Shown in pieces: positions 36,901 to 51,900 of a stretch of DNA of 64,000 nt. Source of the stretch: Onchocerca lupi. Taxonomy: Eukaryota; Nematoda; Chromadorea; Rhabditida; Onchocercidae. Every line of letters starts with the position of its first letter. Position 1 is the stretch's first letter. The stretch covers positions 124,001 through 188,000 of the forward strand of contig JAOVVO010000050.1 of NCBI GenBank assembly GCA_028564675.1, read 5' to 3'. The notes below the pieces were generated by a model. The model did not search any database and was not told the origin of the DNA. It was given only the letters and a program-made list of their open reading frames with translations. The translations under genes and the position numbers were made by a program.

Positions 36901-39900
36901 GAACATATACGTGCGTTGCAAAAAATGCATTCGGACAAGCAGACTCATCCATTAGTTTCACGTGTAGAGGTATCTTTTTATTTTGTCGATTGACATATCA
37001 TATTATGCACAAATATTGTTTTTAAACAAATAATCATCATGAATTAAGACAAAGAACGAATTCTTGGCCAGACACAACATCCAAGCAGTGTTGCTAGAAT
37101 TCAAGAAATCGAAGCACCAAAGCCAGCTGCACAAGAAATCCCGGATGCGATAAAGGAAGTGAGTATAGTTGCTCTTAGTTTGCTGGAAAGATAATAAGTG
37201 CTTATAGCCAAATACATTTTGCTCTCTAAACCACTTTAGATTAACTACATCAGTTTAATCTTGAATTATGCATAATAGATTAATTTACATTAGCGAAGAA
37301 ATTTCTATCGTATGAGATTTAAATCTTCTTATATATTATTTGGTGTTTTCAGCGAAACTCATTTTCACGCTTTTCTATTATCACAAGTATCTTCGATATT
37401 CTCTTTACAGTAATTTTTGTGGAATGCTGGACTGTCAGAAACTTTTTGCTTTCTGAAAACTCCGTTATTAAATCTATTATCAATAGGCATTTTTGTCAAT
37501 GAAATTCAGTTCAAATCACAAAACAAAAAAAAAAGAAATTTTTATAGGCACCAAAATTCATCAAGCATATTGGTACTGGTGAGATGATATATGTTACTGA
37601 AGGTGACAATGTTTATTTGGGTGCACAAATTACTCCTGTGGATGACAATTCCTTAACGGTTTATCCTTTTTTTTTTTGTATTATTTATGGCTTACTCTTT
37701 TATCCAGAATTGAAACGGAATATGTCATAATTCATGCTTCTGGTTTTTCAGACAGGAAGTAAAAAGTGCTATGATTCATGTAATCATATCAGAAACTCAA
37801 TAGAAAGTTTTTTCTTTTTAGTTTTTCCGGAAGTTTGGAATGTTTCTCTTTGTTTTAGTATGAATGGTTTTTAAACGATAGGCCTTTGATGAAAGCTCAT
37901 CGTTTTGTACTCAGTTACGATTTCGGATTTATTGCACTTAATATTTTGTATATGTATCCGGAAGACAGTGGTACTTATACTCTGGTTGTGAAAAATGCAG
38001 CTGGCGAAGCACGATCTGTCGCTGATATCGACTGTAAAGCTAAAGGGAGCATGGTTTGTATTTCACTATCAAAAATTGATTATTTTTTGTTGTAGAATTT
38101 CTTTGTTAATCTTTCAATTAACAATTTCTTCGTTAATTTCACAATGATGAAGTTATTTGCGAAATATTATCTCGTTGAATCTCATTTCAAATTTCTTTAT
38201 ATTTTTATATTAATTCGATGCAGAAGCGAATTTTTTACTCAGTACATTTAAAAAAAATAAATAAAAAATTAAAAAAAATGAAAAAATGCTCAATTTCAAT
38301 ACATTTAGATGGATTTAATAAGCAAAACTGTTTGTTACTTTGCAGAATATTTTAGAATTTCGAACTCATTTATGCTGAACTACTTTCACAATTCAAATTT
38401 TCAGATAACGGAATCTTTTCATCCTAATTCAGTACAGCGTATTCGTGAACTAGAAATGCCGTTGCAATCACCAGATGAACGTCCGGAAGCACCTCGAATG
38501 GCACCACAAATTGTACGAACTCTACCACCACAATTAGATAATGTGCATGAAAGTCAAACCCTTCATTTGGAAGCACAAGTTTTACCTGTCGATGACAATC
38601 AGCTTAAAGTAAGTTATGCAACAATGCTTTGTAGACAAAGTAGTGACAGACAATGAATTGTTTGGGCAGAGAGTAATTCTGCTGAAGGACTAAAATAGAA
38701 ATAAGGACTAAAAGGAATAAAATGCAAATAAGCGATTCTGCTAATAAAGAAAAAGAAAACATGACAGTGGGAAGATGAACAATTCAACGACGACATATGA
38801 ACTCAGATTTGAATTGCAAAAGACCTTGTACCTTCTTTTATCTGCGCTGAGCACTTATTTGTGAGTTTTCCAACAAAGGAAATAAGCCGAAGAATTGTGA
38901 GTCTTTCAAAAAAATAAAATATTCAGGTTGAATGGCTTCATAACGGGCATCCATTAAAAACTGGTAGCCGGTATCGCCTGATGAATGATTTCGGTTTTGT
39001 ATCTTTGGATATTGATTACATCATCGCTGAAGATGCTGGATCGTACACACTGCTTGTTACAAATCCTGAAGGTGATTTCTCATTTACTTTAATCAGTATT
39101 TCTGCATAAGTATTCTTGTGAATAATGCTTATTTCATGTAGTTAAATTTGACCAAGGATCCAGAATTGGGATCAGGAGGTATTCAAGGTTGGAAACAACT
39201 GAATGAAAAAAAAAAAAAATAACTGTTTAAATTCAAGTTTCCTCGATATCTATGTTGTTGTGAAATTTTCAAGCCTTTTGGAGGTAAGTAAGGTATGAGA
39301 AAAACAAGTTCCAGTTTGGCAAAGCGAATGTAAAAATACTTAATTTTATTGTGCTTTAGGTCGTGCTGAAACAAGCACACAATTTGATGTAGAACGACTG
39401 AAAAATATTTATATGGATACCGAACATCCTGAAAGTTTGCGACGGATCCGAGAAATTGAAGCAGTACAACCAGCAAAGCCATCTGAAGAAGAACTGATAC
39501 CTGAAATGCCATCTTTTACTCAGCCACTGAATGGTCCTAAAGAAGTCCTTAGAGAAGGGCAATCAGTCCACATGGATTGTATGGTACAGCCAATTAATGA
39601 TCCTAATTTGAAGGTAGGTTATTATTATTTCTTAATTAGGAAAAATTGCCATCTCAAGAAGCCCAAATTAATTATATAAATTCTTACTGGTTTTCAGTTC
39701 ATTTATTTACAGTTTAATATATATTGATGTGGAATATATTTTAGAAATCTTTTTTACCTTTTTATTTCTCCAATTTGAAAAAGAAATTCTCTTGATGGAA
39801 AATATTTATTTTCGTATACTTTTTTCTCCAATTTGAAAAAGAAATTCTCTTGATGGAAAATATTTATTTTCATATACGAAAATATTTATTTTACAGATTG

Positions 39901-42900
39901 AATGGTTTCTCAATGGTTACCCAATTATGTTTGGATCACGTATTCGAACTATACATGATTTTGGTTATGTAGGCCTTGAATTCCTGCACATTCATCCTGA
40001 AGATTCGGGTACTTATACATGCAGAGCTAGCAATGCAGCTGGTGAAGCAATTACCGAATTCTTTATTGAATGCAAGCGTAAGTTTTATTGAAATTAGTTG
40101 TATCACATGGATGGGAATCAGCGTCATTTTGATTGATTTTCTTTTTAAATGCAGCAATACAATATGAGGTTTATTTCTTACTTCGAACAAAAATTTTTTT
40201 CCACATCAATGAGTTAGCTACATAATATGCTTATAATTATGTATTGCAGCACGAAGAAATATCTATTTGGATACGCAGCATGCAGAATCATGGGCAAAAA
40301 TACAGGAAATAGAGAATTATGAACCACCTCGAGAACCCTCACCTGAACTTTCGTTTCCACCACCAACTTTCACTGTACCTTTACAAGTAGGCCGTGTTAT
40401 ATTCAGCAAAATATGATTTTAGTTTGAATCCTTCCGATAATTTAAATAAATTTTATGAAAATATTGATGCTTGCAATGTTTTTTAGAATTTCGATGGTAT
40501 CTTTGATGGTGAAAGTGTTAGATTAGAATGCAGACTGCAACCAGTTAATGATCCAACGCTAAAAGTATATTGGACCAAAAATGGGTTGCCACTACCGCAA
40601 GGTAAGCTACATACTTCGAAAGAAATGTAATTAATAACTACCTTTATTTTGAAAGCGTTGAACAAATGAAATGTTTTTGAAGAGCCAGCATGAAAAAGAT
40701 TATATTATGAATTTTCGACTTTTTATTTCTAAATGAAACTTTTATTTGAAAGAGATTTAGACAAATATGTTTGAAATCGTGAAATTATCTTAAAATTGAT
40801 ATTCAGGAGATTAATTATTGGTAACGATTTAATTCATCTGAAACCTTTTTTGTATCTTTTTTATTCGTTCTAATTTTCTTTTGCAATAAAATTAAGTTAT
40901 ATTTTCAGGAAGTCGTTTCATGCCGGCACGTAATTTGGATTATGTGACGTTGGATTTATTAGCTGTCTATGGCGAAGATTCCGGGATGTATTCATGTCGA
41001 GCAATTAGCGAATTTGGAGAAGCAACAACTTCATGCGTCGTTACATGCCAGCGTTAGTTTTTTGTCTTACTGATATTTTTTTTCATTGGATCCGTATTTG
41101 GAATGCACTGAAAAATATATATTTAGCTACGAAATCACTACTTTTGGATACTCAGCATCAAGAATCTTGGAATCAAATTCAAGAAATAGAAAATCGTCGA
41201 CCTCAAGAACCAATTTATTTTGAACCAGAAAAAATACCACCACGATTTGTGGTAGCTCTGCCTGAACAAATTGGTGAATTTAATGAAGGCGAACCTATTC
41301 ATCTTGAAGGGCAGGTTGGTTTCATTGCAAGCTATCTGTGGTGAAAATCCCGAAATCTATTTATGCCTAGTAGTTAGCGAAAATTTAATATGACATTTAT
41401 TGTCATCGAAAGTGGTGGATTTCCACTGATGAAATTATTTTGGAATAGTAGGCTAGGTTTTGTTAATATTTTTTTCTTATTGACAAATGTTATTTTTTCT
41501 TATCTGGCGTTTAAATTAACCTGTTTAAGTTTCAATTAAGTGTTTCAGATGATTATTTAATCAATTATTTTTTGAAACAGAAATGCAACTGATATCGTCA
41601 GGAACGAGCGATTTCAACGGTCAAATCGATTCTGAACAATAAATTTTAATTATTTTTGAGTTTACGATATTTTAGATAGAACCTACGAACGACAATGAAC
41701 TCACGGTAGAATGGTATCAAAATGGACAACCACTCATAAATGGACATCGTTTCCGGAAAACACACGATTTTGGATATGTTTCATTGGATATTCTCTATGC
41801 TTTCCCTGAAGATAGTGGAGAATGGACATGCGTAGCAAGTAATAGTTTGGGTAAGATTTTTTTCTTTCTACTGTTTATTAAATAATCTTCAAGATTTAAT
41901 AACTTGATTTAAAAGTCTTTATTTAAAGTTTTCTAAGAAATATCTACATTTTTTTATTAATGATTGTTATTTAAACCAACAGAATATATTTAGCTTGTTC
42001 ATATGCAAGAAATTTCAATTATAGGAAATGCGCAGTCAACAGCAGTATTCAATATTATCGGTAAGCAAATAATCAATAGTGAAAGCCAGCATCCAGAAAG
42101 TTTACAGAGAATTCGAGAAATCGAAGCACCAAAGGAAGCATTACCTGAAGCACCGAAATTAAAACCCTTACCACCGCAGTTTATACAGCCACTGGAAGCC
42201 ATTGAAAGGATCGAGGGTCAGCCCGCACACTTTGAAGCAAGGTACTACTTTTTGTAACATTAATTCATCACATTTAAAAGTAAAATAAAACTTGCAGAAT
42301 TCTAATCATATAAAAGATTTTCAACTTTATTTTACTATTTTCTACAAAAACATTCGCATCTCTTTTTTGTCATTCAGAATAGAATTTCAATTTTAGCATG
42401 CATTCTGGATAATCATAAATTTCTGTATAAGACAAATCTGTTTTTAGTATTGTTCTATCTTAGTCATTGCTCACAAAAATTCCCCAATTGCTCTATATTT
42501 TAGAGTAACACCAATCAGCGATCCAAAGATGAAAATACAGTGGTTCAAAGATGGTCTTCCTCTATTGAACAGTAATCGGTTCCGTCACACATTTGATTTC
42601 GGATTCATTGGATTCGATATTTCATACACTGTTCCGGAAGATGCCGGTGTATATACGATTGTAGCAACAAATGAACAAGGAGAGGATCAAGTAGAAGGAC
42701 AGCTTTCTGTTGAGACCAGATCAGGTTCGAGATGAAATTTTTGCAAAATATTTTTAAAAAATCGAAATATATATATTTTAATGTTGGAGAGATACAAAGA
42801 ATTCGAAATTTTTTACTTAGATGGAAATTGAATTATGTTCAGCCATTGTTGGTTATACGCAACATGAAAATAGTTGGCAAAAGATCCAGATATTAGAGCA

Positions 42901-45900
42901 ACCGAAAAAGAGGCCTGAAGAGGCTCCAGAATCTGAGTATGGGCCACCTCATTTCACTCGACAATTAAACTCCAGTGAAAATCTTATCGAGGGACAACCA
43001 GCACACTTTGAAGCACAATATGAACCAATTAATGATCCACAACTGGCAATTTTGTGGTAAGTTTGTAAGTGAAATATGAGATTTTAAAAGTCGTATTGTC
43101 AAGGGCAACTGATGTGAAGTAATTTTGCTTTTCCTAAACGTTTCATGTTTATCTTTTTGTTATCTTTATCTTTATCTTTATCTGTTTATCTTTATCATTA
43201 GCAGAAATCTGTAAGTAATCCTAACACCCAAATTCCAAATGATGTGTGGGTAGGACGATTGTAGCTAAAAGAAAATTACTTATTTTTTGCATTTTATTGG
43301 TTAGTTTTTGTGTTTTAGTAGGTTCCCACAATTCAGTGCTGAGTTTTTGTGCATTTTGAATTTAATTATGAAAAATTTTCAACTATTTTGTAGGTTTCAT
43401 AATGGCCGTCCGCTAGCTACTGGTAGTCGTATTTCGGTGAGAAACGAATTTGGTTTGGTAACCCTCGACATACATTATGTTTTGCCAGAAGATATTGGTG
43501 AATTCCGTTGTCTGGCAAGGAATGCAGTGGGTGAGGACCAAACATCTGGTAATTTGCAATGTCAGAGTCGGGCAAGTATACTTGCTGAAGTGCAGCATCC
43601 AGAAAGTTGGAAACGAATTCAAGTAGGTATTCTATTCCAAATAAGTTGTTGCTTAGAGTGAAGAATTCTTATTATCATTTAATATCATACAGTGCGAAAA
43701 TTCTAGGAAATTGAAGCACCTAAAGCTGTTTCAACTGCTCCAGAACCAACCGTTTATGCAAAACCAATGTTCACACAACCCTTAAAAAGTATAGCTGATA
43801 TACCGGAAGGTGGTATTGTTCTTTTAGAAGCAAGAGTTATACCTGTTAATGATCCCAAATTACAGATTCAATGGTAAACTTTTGTTTTTTAAGATTTGGT
43901 GCTACTTGTAAAATAATGTTCTAAACTTTATGAATTTGCTGATAAAAACGAAAAGGCAAGCAGAAGCGAACGATTCATTTCGTAAATACCCTTTTCAAAT
44001 CTTATTTAAAGAAACCGAAGATTTTCAGATTTCAAGTTTAAATAAATCTTTAGGTTCCATAATGATGCTCCATTGCAACAGAGTAGCTGGCATACTATGA
44101 CCAATGATTTTGGATGTGTCACTTTACGCATCTCATCCGTTTATCCACATCACTCCGGCGTTTACTCATGTAAAGCAGTAAACGAACAAGGAGCAGCTGT
44201 AACAAGTGCAAATGTCTCTGTCTTGGGTATTTGCTTTGAGTTTGTTCTTAAGATTAAAAACGAGATGAAAGTCCTTTGTTTCGTAAAAAGGTAATCTATT
44301 CATTTAAATCCGGAATCTTCATCCCAGGTGCGGATAGTTTGTTGATAGACACGCAGCATCCAGATTCCTTGAAAAGGATTCAAGAATTAGAATCGATCGA
44401 TAAGAATGTTCGCTTGGAGGTACCTGAACCAGAGTTCGGTAAACCAAATTGGATGAAAGCCTTTGACAACATTGATAACTTACAAGAGGGTGAAATTGTG
44501 CAATTGATTGGTTATGTGGAACCAGTTGATGATCCTGATTTGAAGATCGAATGGTATCTGAATGGCGCTCCCTTGAAGAATTGTAAATTTCTTAAGATTT
44601 GCTTAATGTTTTATGCTTACCTTTTTTTAGCTTTTTGAAAGACTAGAACTTTTCTGATCTTGAAGAAATGAAATTGAAAAATTTAAAGTATTCGTTATTT
44701 TCCATCTTTTTCAGTCTTTCAGCGATTTCATTATCTTTTTTTATTATATTTTCAAAATTCAAGCAAATCGATATCGTCATGAAAATGATTTTGGAAACAT
44801 CATGCTGACAATAGTTCATGTCCTTCCGGAAGATTCTGGAGTATATACATGCAAAGCTGTAAATAAACAGGGTGAAGCTGCTACTAGTGCTACAGTGAAA
44901 GTTGCTGGTTAGTTTTAAACAGCGTCTTAAAATCTTATTCTTTTCGAAGTTAAAAAAAGTTTTTTATTATAAATATAATTAGTCTTATTTATTTCTTTGT
45001 GTAAGAACAATAAAGAGCAAGTCATTTATTTTCAGGTTATGAATCCATCGTTCGTGATACTCAGCATCCACTATCTTGGGAAAAGATCCAAATTCTTGAA
45101 ACAACGGCAGTAATTGAAGAAGTTGAGGAAGTGATAGAAAAAGAGAAACCGCGTTTTCTCACGCAACTTGAATCGGTAACTGATATTCCCGAAGGTGCTA
45201 TCGTGCATCTGGAAGCAACATTTCAGCCTGCTCGTGATCCTGATCTGAAGGTTTCTTTTTATTTTTGTACAGTGAGAATTCAGGAAGCTTGAAATTTTAC
45301 CATTAATTGGCTAAATTTGCGTATCATTCTGATTTGCGAAAAAATTTGCGCAGCAACTAAAAATTAGATTCACTGCGACTAATTTCTATTATTTAATGAA
45401 CATTATATAATCATTTTGACGAATTTCAATAAATTTTGATATTTTTGAAGGTAGTATGGCTACACAATGGGCAGCCGCTTGGTGCCAGTCAACTAGTAAA
45501 AACAAGAAGCGAATTAGGTTGGGCAGCCCTAGATATTGGTGGTGTTAATCCCGATCATAATGGTGTCTACACGCTTAAAATTATAAACAGTGAAGGGGAA
45601 GCAGCTTCATCTGCATCTATTAAGGTTATTTTTGAAATCTAATTCTAATAATCGTAAGATTTATTTGAAATCCATTTATTCTATAATTTGTTTATCCATC
45701 ATTCCATAATTCTATAATTTATCAGTTGCGTATTGTTTAACACCTTAATTATTTTGTTTCCTGCATCGTGTTTCAAGTGCAAATTGTTATTATGAATAAA
45801 ATATATAATTTTAGGTCGCTGGTATTGGGGACATTTTGCTGGAGACTGCACATCAGGAATCGTGGCGTAGAATCCAGGAAATTGAAGCGCCAAAGGAAAA

Positions 45901-48900
45901 GACACCTGGTAAGCAAAATTACCTGTATTATAAGTTTTACCTGGTTTTTAGAATTTCATATAGGTAGTTTTCAACTTGTTTAATATAAAATGCATAAGTC
46001 TTCTTCTTCGCGCTAAATATGATTGACTTGGAGATTTAGCTTTTACATGTCTCAAAATTTTTGTGAATAACCAGTTTCCAATTATTAATAGTATCTCATT
46101 TCATTTGTTAGTGATTTTTTGCTGCAGAACCACCACCGCCAGTTTATGATGCTCCATCAGTTCGCGAACAAATTTCGGATGTTGAATGTGGCGAAGGCGA
46201 ACCAGCGCATTTTGAGGCGGTCATCATACCAACTAACGATCCCAATTTGCAAGTTACATGGTTTCGCAATGGGCAACCATTGGCACATGGCTCGAAATAT
46301 GCAATTTCACAGGACTTCGGTTTTTGTACTTTGGATATCGCCTATACATATCCTGAAGATCAAGTAAGACTCATATCTTGGTGATCAAATATGATCCATT
46401 TTCTGAGACACCAGAGGTGATAAAAATAAGAAACGGAACATAGCTAATTACCGCTGCAGAAAAAGCATCGTTTGTTGTTCTATTAAGCTCGATTTGAATC
46501 TTTTGGATGTACAGATTAATTTCTGTCAAATTCATCATTTCTATGCTTCATTTTTTTTTTTTTTTTTCAAAATTTAGGGTGTATATCAGTTACGTTTAAC
46601 AAACGAAAATGGTGAGGCCGTTTCTAGTGCTACACTGAAATGTCACCCGAAAGAGGCAATATATGGCGATACTCAGCACATGGAATCATGGAAACGAATA
46701 CAGGTTGTTCAGCAAACAATGTTTTATTTTTTCTGAGTTTCAGTTTTTCGTAATACACTACTAAATGTATGTTATGAGGATATTCTGAATTCAGGAACTA
46801 GAAGCACCGAAAGCACCGATGCCTGAAATGCCTCCACCTCCTAAAACATTACCGCGATTTCTTACACATATCCAAAATCCTGGCGATCTATACGAAGGGC
46901 AACCAGCACATTTTGAAGCTACCATAGAACCAATAGATGATCCTGGTCTTATAATACAGTGGTGAGTATCTCTTGAAATGGATGACAGTTTTATCTCTTC
47001 GGAAACTTATAAATAATCTGATACGAATATTTGATCTTTCCGAAAATTTTTCATTACTCATTGAATTTTTGGTGAATATATATTTATTTATTTTCCTTAT
47101 TTAGGTTCTTGAATGGAAATCCAATATCGGCAAGCTCAAGAGTAAAAATGATCAATGATTTCGGCTGGATTATCATGGACATTAGTGCGACAACATCACG
47201 AGACAGTGGTGAATGGACATGCGTCGTGTCAAATGAAGCTGGTGAAGCAAAAAGTTCCGCATATCTCAATGTTTCGAGCAAGAAAAGCATCATTTTTGAT
47301 TCGATGCAACCTCAAAGTCTTGAAAGAATTATGGAAATGGAAGCTGAAAAACCAGTTCCTGACGAGGCTCCACCGAAAGTTAGTTTTAGAGACCAATTAA
47401 TAATCAATAAATCGTTCATTAAAAAAGTTATAAATTCAAGGAAGAGTGAGAATTGTTGGTATTCATTTTGTGAAAATATAATAATGAAAGACAGTCATGG
47501 CAGAGTTGAACGCTTCAATTATGATTTAATTAATTATGGATTCATTGATTTTAACCAGGCAGTTTCTAGGATTCTTTATTTTCAGATCTTCGATCCACCG
47601 CAAATTACTATTCATCTGCAGAAGCTAGTAGATCTTACGGAGGGTGACAGTACTCACTTAGAAGCTCAATTCATACCGATTGATGATCCGAGTTTGAAAG
47701 TAGAGTGGTTCCGTGATGGTAAACCTCTGTTCCATGCAAATCGATATAAGATGTTGCAAGATTTTGGCTTTGCAATACTTGATATCTTGCATCTTTTTGC
47801 ACAGGTTTTATTTTTCAAAGTTTTTTCAAGTCCTTTATCATAAAATACAGATATTTAACATTCGAATTTAAAGATGTGTAAAATAGCGAAATGAATTTGA
47901 ATTCCATCTCGTTTTACAATTTAAATTCTCCTCTAACTTACAAATTTGAAGCTTGACTTTCAAATGCTGTCTTCAAATCTTTTTTTCTTCAAATTAAGAA
48001 TTGCATTCGTATCATCTGCCTTATATAATGCGATTAACTTTAAAAACTAGTGAAATATAATTTATGATTTTGGAATAGTTTCTAGTGTCGTTCCAGGATG
48101 CGGGCGAGTATACCGTGAAAGTTACTAATTCCGTCGGAGAAGCAAGCTCATCAACTGTTTTAGAAATTGCATCAAAAGAGACTCTTTTGCTGCAGCCTCA
48201 GGTAATCCAGAGATTTTGTTATGAAATAGAAGCAAAACGGTCTTCAAAAATTTGCATCAAATTTACTATAATTAAAGAACAAATAACTTCTTCATCGAAT
48301 TACAAAGATATAAAAATGAAAGTTGCAAAAATCATTCCACTTATCATGCGAAATATGTTGATATTGACACAGCAAGCTTTTTTATTTAACTTCATTTTCA
48401 CAAGTGACTTGTAGCTATTGATATAATACTGCTTATATTCAGTGCATATTGAATATCATAAATATTCTTTGAATAGTACAAATATCTTTTTCTATTAATA
48501 ATGACGACTTCATTTGTTACATATATATAAATTTTTTTATGCAGGATGAGGGTAAAGCAAAAGCAATTGAACGACTTGAAAATAATCTGCATTTGAAACC
48601 AGAAGAGAAAACTGTAGAAGAGCAGAAAACTGTTCCAGTATTTATCGAACCTCTTTCGGCTCCTGTAACTTGTGAGGAAGGGGATCGCATTCATTTCACT
48701 GCTCGATATGAACCATTGAATGATAATCAGTTGCAGGTTACTTTCATTTATACACTTCAATTATATTTCAGATCTTCATTTTAAAAATTTTTGAATTCCT
48801 GTCGAATAGAACTGGAAATATATGGAGTATAACGATGCATGTCTTCATATAAGATGTCTATATATTGCTGTTTATTGAATACTTTTTTGATTTGGCCTGA

Positions 48901-51900
48901 TTCAAAATTGTTTTTCAGATCCAGTGGTACCTGGATGGGAAGCCACTGAAAACGGGAAGCCGTGTCAAAACAATCAGTGATTTCGGTTTTGTTGTCCTGG
49001 AAATATCACCATCATATCCGGAAGATTCAGGCGAATATACATGCCGTGCCATTAACAAGGTTGAAATATTTTTGGTCTGCAAAATCTTGTTCAACTGTTT
49101 AGATTCTCGACTGCTGGTATCAAGTACTTAAATGTTGAAAATTTTAGGTTGGTGAAGCGGTAACTAGCACACAGCTAAAATGTAATCCAAAACAGAAAAT
49201 CATCACGAAGTCGCAGCTTCCAGATAGTATGTCTGGCGCTTATAAGAAAATCATTGATATTGAGGCACCAAAGCTACCAGCTCCTGAGAAGTCTGAATTT
49301 GATTATGAAGCACCGAGGTTCTTGACTCAGTTACAGGTTTGAATTTTTTCTTTAAATTGTGTGGCTCGAACTAAATATCAAATTAGAAAGTTGTCGAAGA
49401 ATCCAAATCCGAAAATGCTTTTTTTGGTTCTTCGGAATTGAGAATTTTTTCATTTCTGATATGTTTGTTTGCTTCCTAAAATTTATATTTCCAGTCACTG
49501 ACGAATTTATCAGAAGGACAGTTAGCGCATTTGGAGGCACGAGTGGAACCAGTAGGTGATCCGAACTTAAGCATTGAATGGTTCCACAACGGACAACCCG
49601 TTGGACATACAGCTCGCATGAAAACAATCCACGATTTTGGTTTTGTGGTTCTAGAATTGATACCTGTAGAGCCGCAAGATTCAGGGAATTGGGTATGTCG
49701 TGCAAGCAATAAACAAGGACAAGCAGAAACATCATGTGTTATGGAGGTAAATCTAAAATTACGATATCTGTTAGATGTGGCAATATATGGTCGGCATAGT
49801 GATATTGCCATCATTCATGAATGTTTGAACTGATGATATCTTCATGTCCTAGGAAAAACGGAGTGTGAATAAGTTTCGAAGAAATGAATTCTTTTTATAC
49901 AAGTGAATAGTCAGCAATTTTCAGGTCAAAGGTATGGGCGGTATCATTTGCGATTGGCAAAGTACTGCTGAAGGTAAAGATCGTATTGAAAAGCTGGAAG
50001 AATATATCCATCGGCCAAAAGATGAATTAGATGTGCTAGTCAGAGAGTTTGATGCACCGTACTTTACCCAAAACCTCATTGATCTTGGTCAGGTAAAGAA
50101 ATTAATGTAATACTGTTACGTATTACAACTTAAATGCAAAATTGTTATATTATCAATAGCAAAAAAAGTTTTAGTTTTTTTTCGGAAACTTCTCAACGAG
50201 AAGTGATGGATCCTAATGAATTTCTCAATATAAACCATGTTTTAGAGCTTGAGCTACATCAAGAAACTAATTTTACATAATAATTTCAAAACTAATTTTA
50301 AAAATTTGTCATATGCTGCATAGGTAATTTTAGATGAATGAAGCGGAAGCAACGGCTTTCACTTGTGTTTTGCAACCAATTGGTGACCCATCACTTCAAA
50401 TCGAATGGCTTCATAATGGACATGCTATACCATATTCAAATAGAATATATATATCAAACGATTTTGGTGTCGCCACACTGCTGATTAAATATCTGATTAC
50501 TGAAGATAGCGGGGAATATAGGTATAAATTTTGCCGTTTATTTTTAAAACCAGTGAACCGATAAACCATGCTAGTAATTTTGAAATTTTATCTCAAGTTC
50601 ATTTACTGATTAAATGCGATATTTTTCTAATGTTTTTCCAACATAAAATAGTAATATAGATTAACTTCCCATTCATTCGCTTTTAATTATTCGGACTTTG
50701 AAAGAGTAATTTTACCATGTACTGAATCGATATCTGGATTTTCTCTTGGTCCCAGTATTTTATCTTTGTTCCGTTTTGTCCAAGAATCCCAAAAAATTAG
50801 AATTTTTCAGATGTATAGCTTATAATTCTAAAGGAAAAGCGGAAACTGTTGGTCATGTTGAAGTTGCATCCATCATCCAGATCGATGCACCACAAATAAT
50901 TCAACCTCTAGTTGAAAACATTGATGGAATTGAGGTATTGTTTCTTTGTTGAGCAAACGAATGTTTTTAAAGATCTGTGCTGAAAGATGGTAGTGACGAT
51001 CCAATAAACAATGAAACCATTCGGAGAAAAAACTAGTTCATTTAGTATGAGAGGAAAAATCTAGTTCATTGTAGCAAGGCGATTCTGTTCACATGGAATG
51101 TCGTGTGTCACCAATTAATGATTCGAAATTGACGGTTAACTGGTTAAAAGATGGCAAATCACTTACGGAAGCTTCACGTTTCAAACCATCATGCGAATTT
51201 GGTTTCGTAACATTGGATATTTTGTATGCTCTTCCGGAAGACAGTGGCGATTATGAATGTGTTGTCGTGAACGATAAAGGCGAAGCATCTACTAGAACTC
51301 ATGTTACGGTATAGTGGTTTCTAAAATATTATGATTTTTTATATTTAAATTTTTTTCAACAGAACCTTATGATTTTACTATAGTTGAAAAAATGTTCATT
51401 TTGTTTTTCAACCTTTCAAAAATTCAATTGTCGTAGGTGGATAAAATCGGATTGATTTTTGACTTGAGTTCAGGTCCTTTCAAAACCGAGTGTAGAATTT
51501 GCCCCGCAAGCTCCTGGTGCTAATATGGAAAATCTCGAGAATCATTTACGTCAACATACCCGTGTTGCATTAGCACTCAGCAAGAATGATGCTTATAGTG
51601 AGGCTTCAAAACGACCACCTGAATTTAAAACTGAGCTGACGAATATTGGTGTTGAAGAGAGTGATTATTGTCGTTTCGAAACGCAAGTTGCGCCGATTAA
51701 TGACCCTTATATGAAAATAGAGTGGTTTAAAGATGGAAAACCCGTTTTAATCGGTAATTTTGCTTTGTTTTTATTTTTAAATGAACTCTATTATGACTAT
51801 TTCTAAGTTATTGCATTCTCTTTAAGAACGAATTTTCACTAAACGATATTTAGAATTTTGAAAAATGCGAAGCCAAAATAGGTAGTTAAGATTTCATATT

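Larger units (their letters stand above)
41676..48201 (+). other. ketn-1: ketn-1 exons 46-63: rest of Ig16 to Ig24
   Basis: Exons: 41676-41850, 42025-42241, 42504-42724, 42843-43056, 43394-43622, 43707-43873, 44054-44226, 44328-44582, 44764-44907, 45036-45250, 45451-45624, 45815-45908, 46128-46363, 46578-46703, 46795-46961, 47105-47378, 47586-47804, 48097-48201. Linkers are the most regular of the gene (SQHPESLQRIREIEAPK, VQHPESWKRIQEIEAPK, TQHPDSLKRIQELE, AHQESWRRIQEIEAPK, TQHMESWKRIQELEAPK). Many Ig domains here have HFEA or HLEA where the B-strand Cys would be. Intron 45 (41315-41675) and intron 49 (43057-43393) are over 300 bp; intron 49 has the GATA-site cluster. Intron 61 (47379-47585) is 3n long and stopless. 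Confidence 0.92.
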
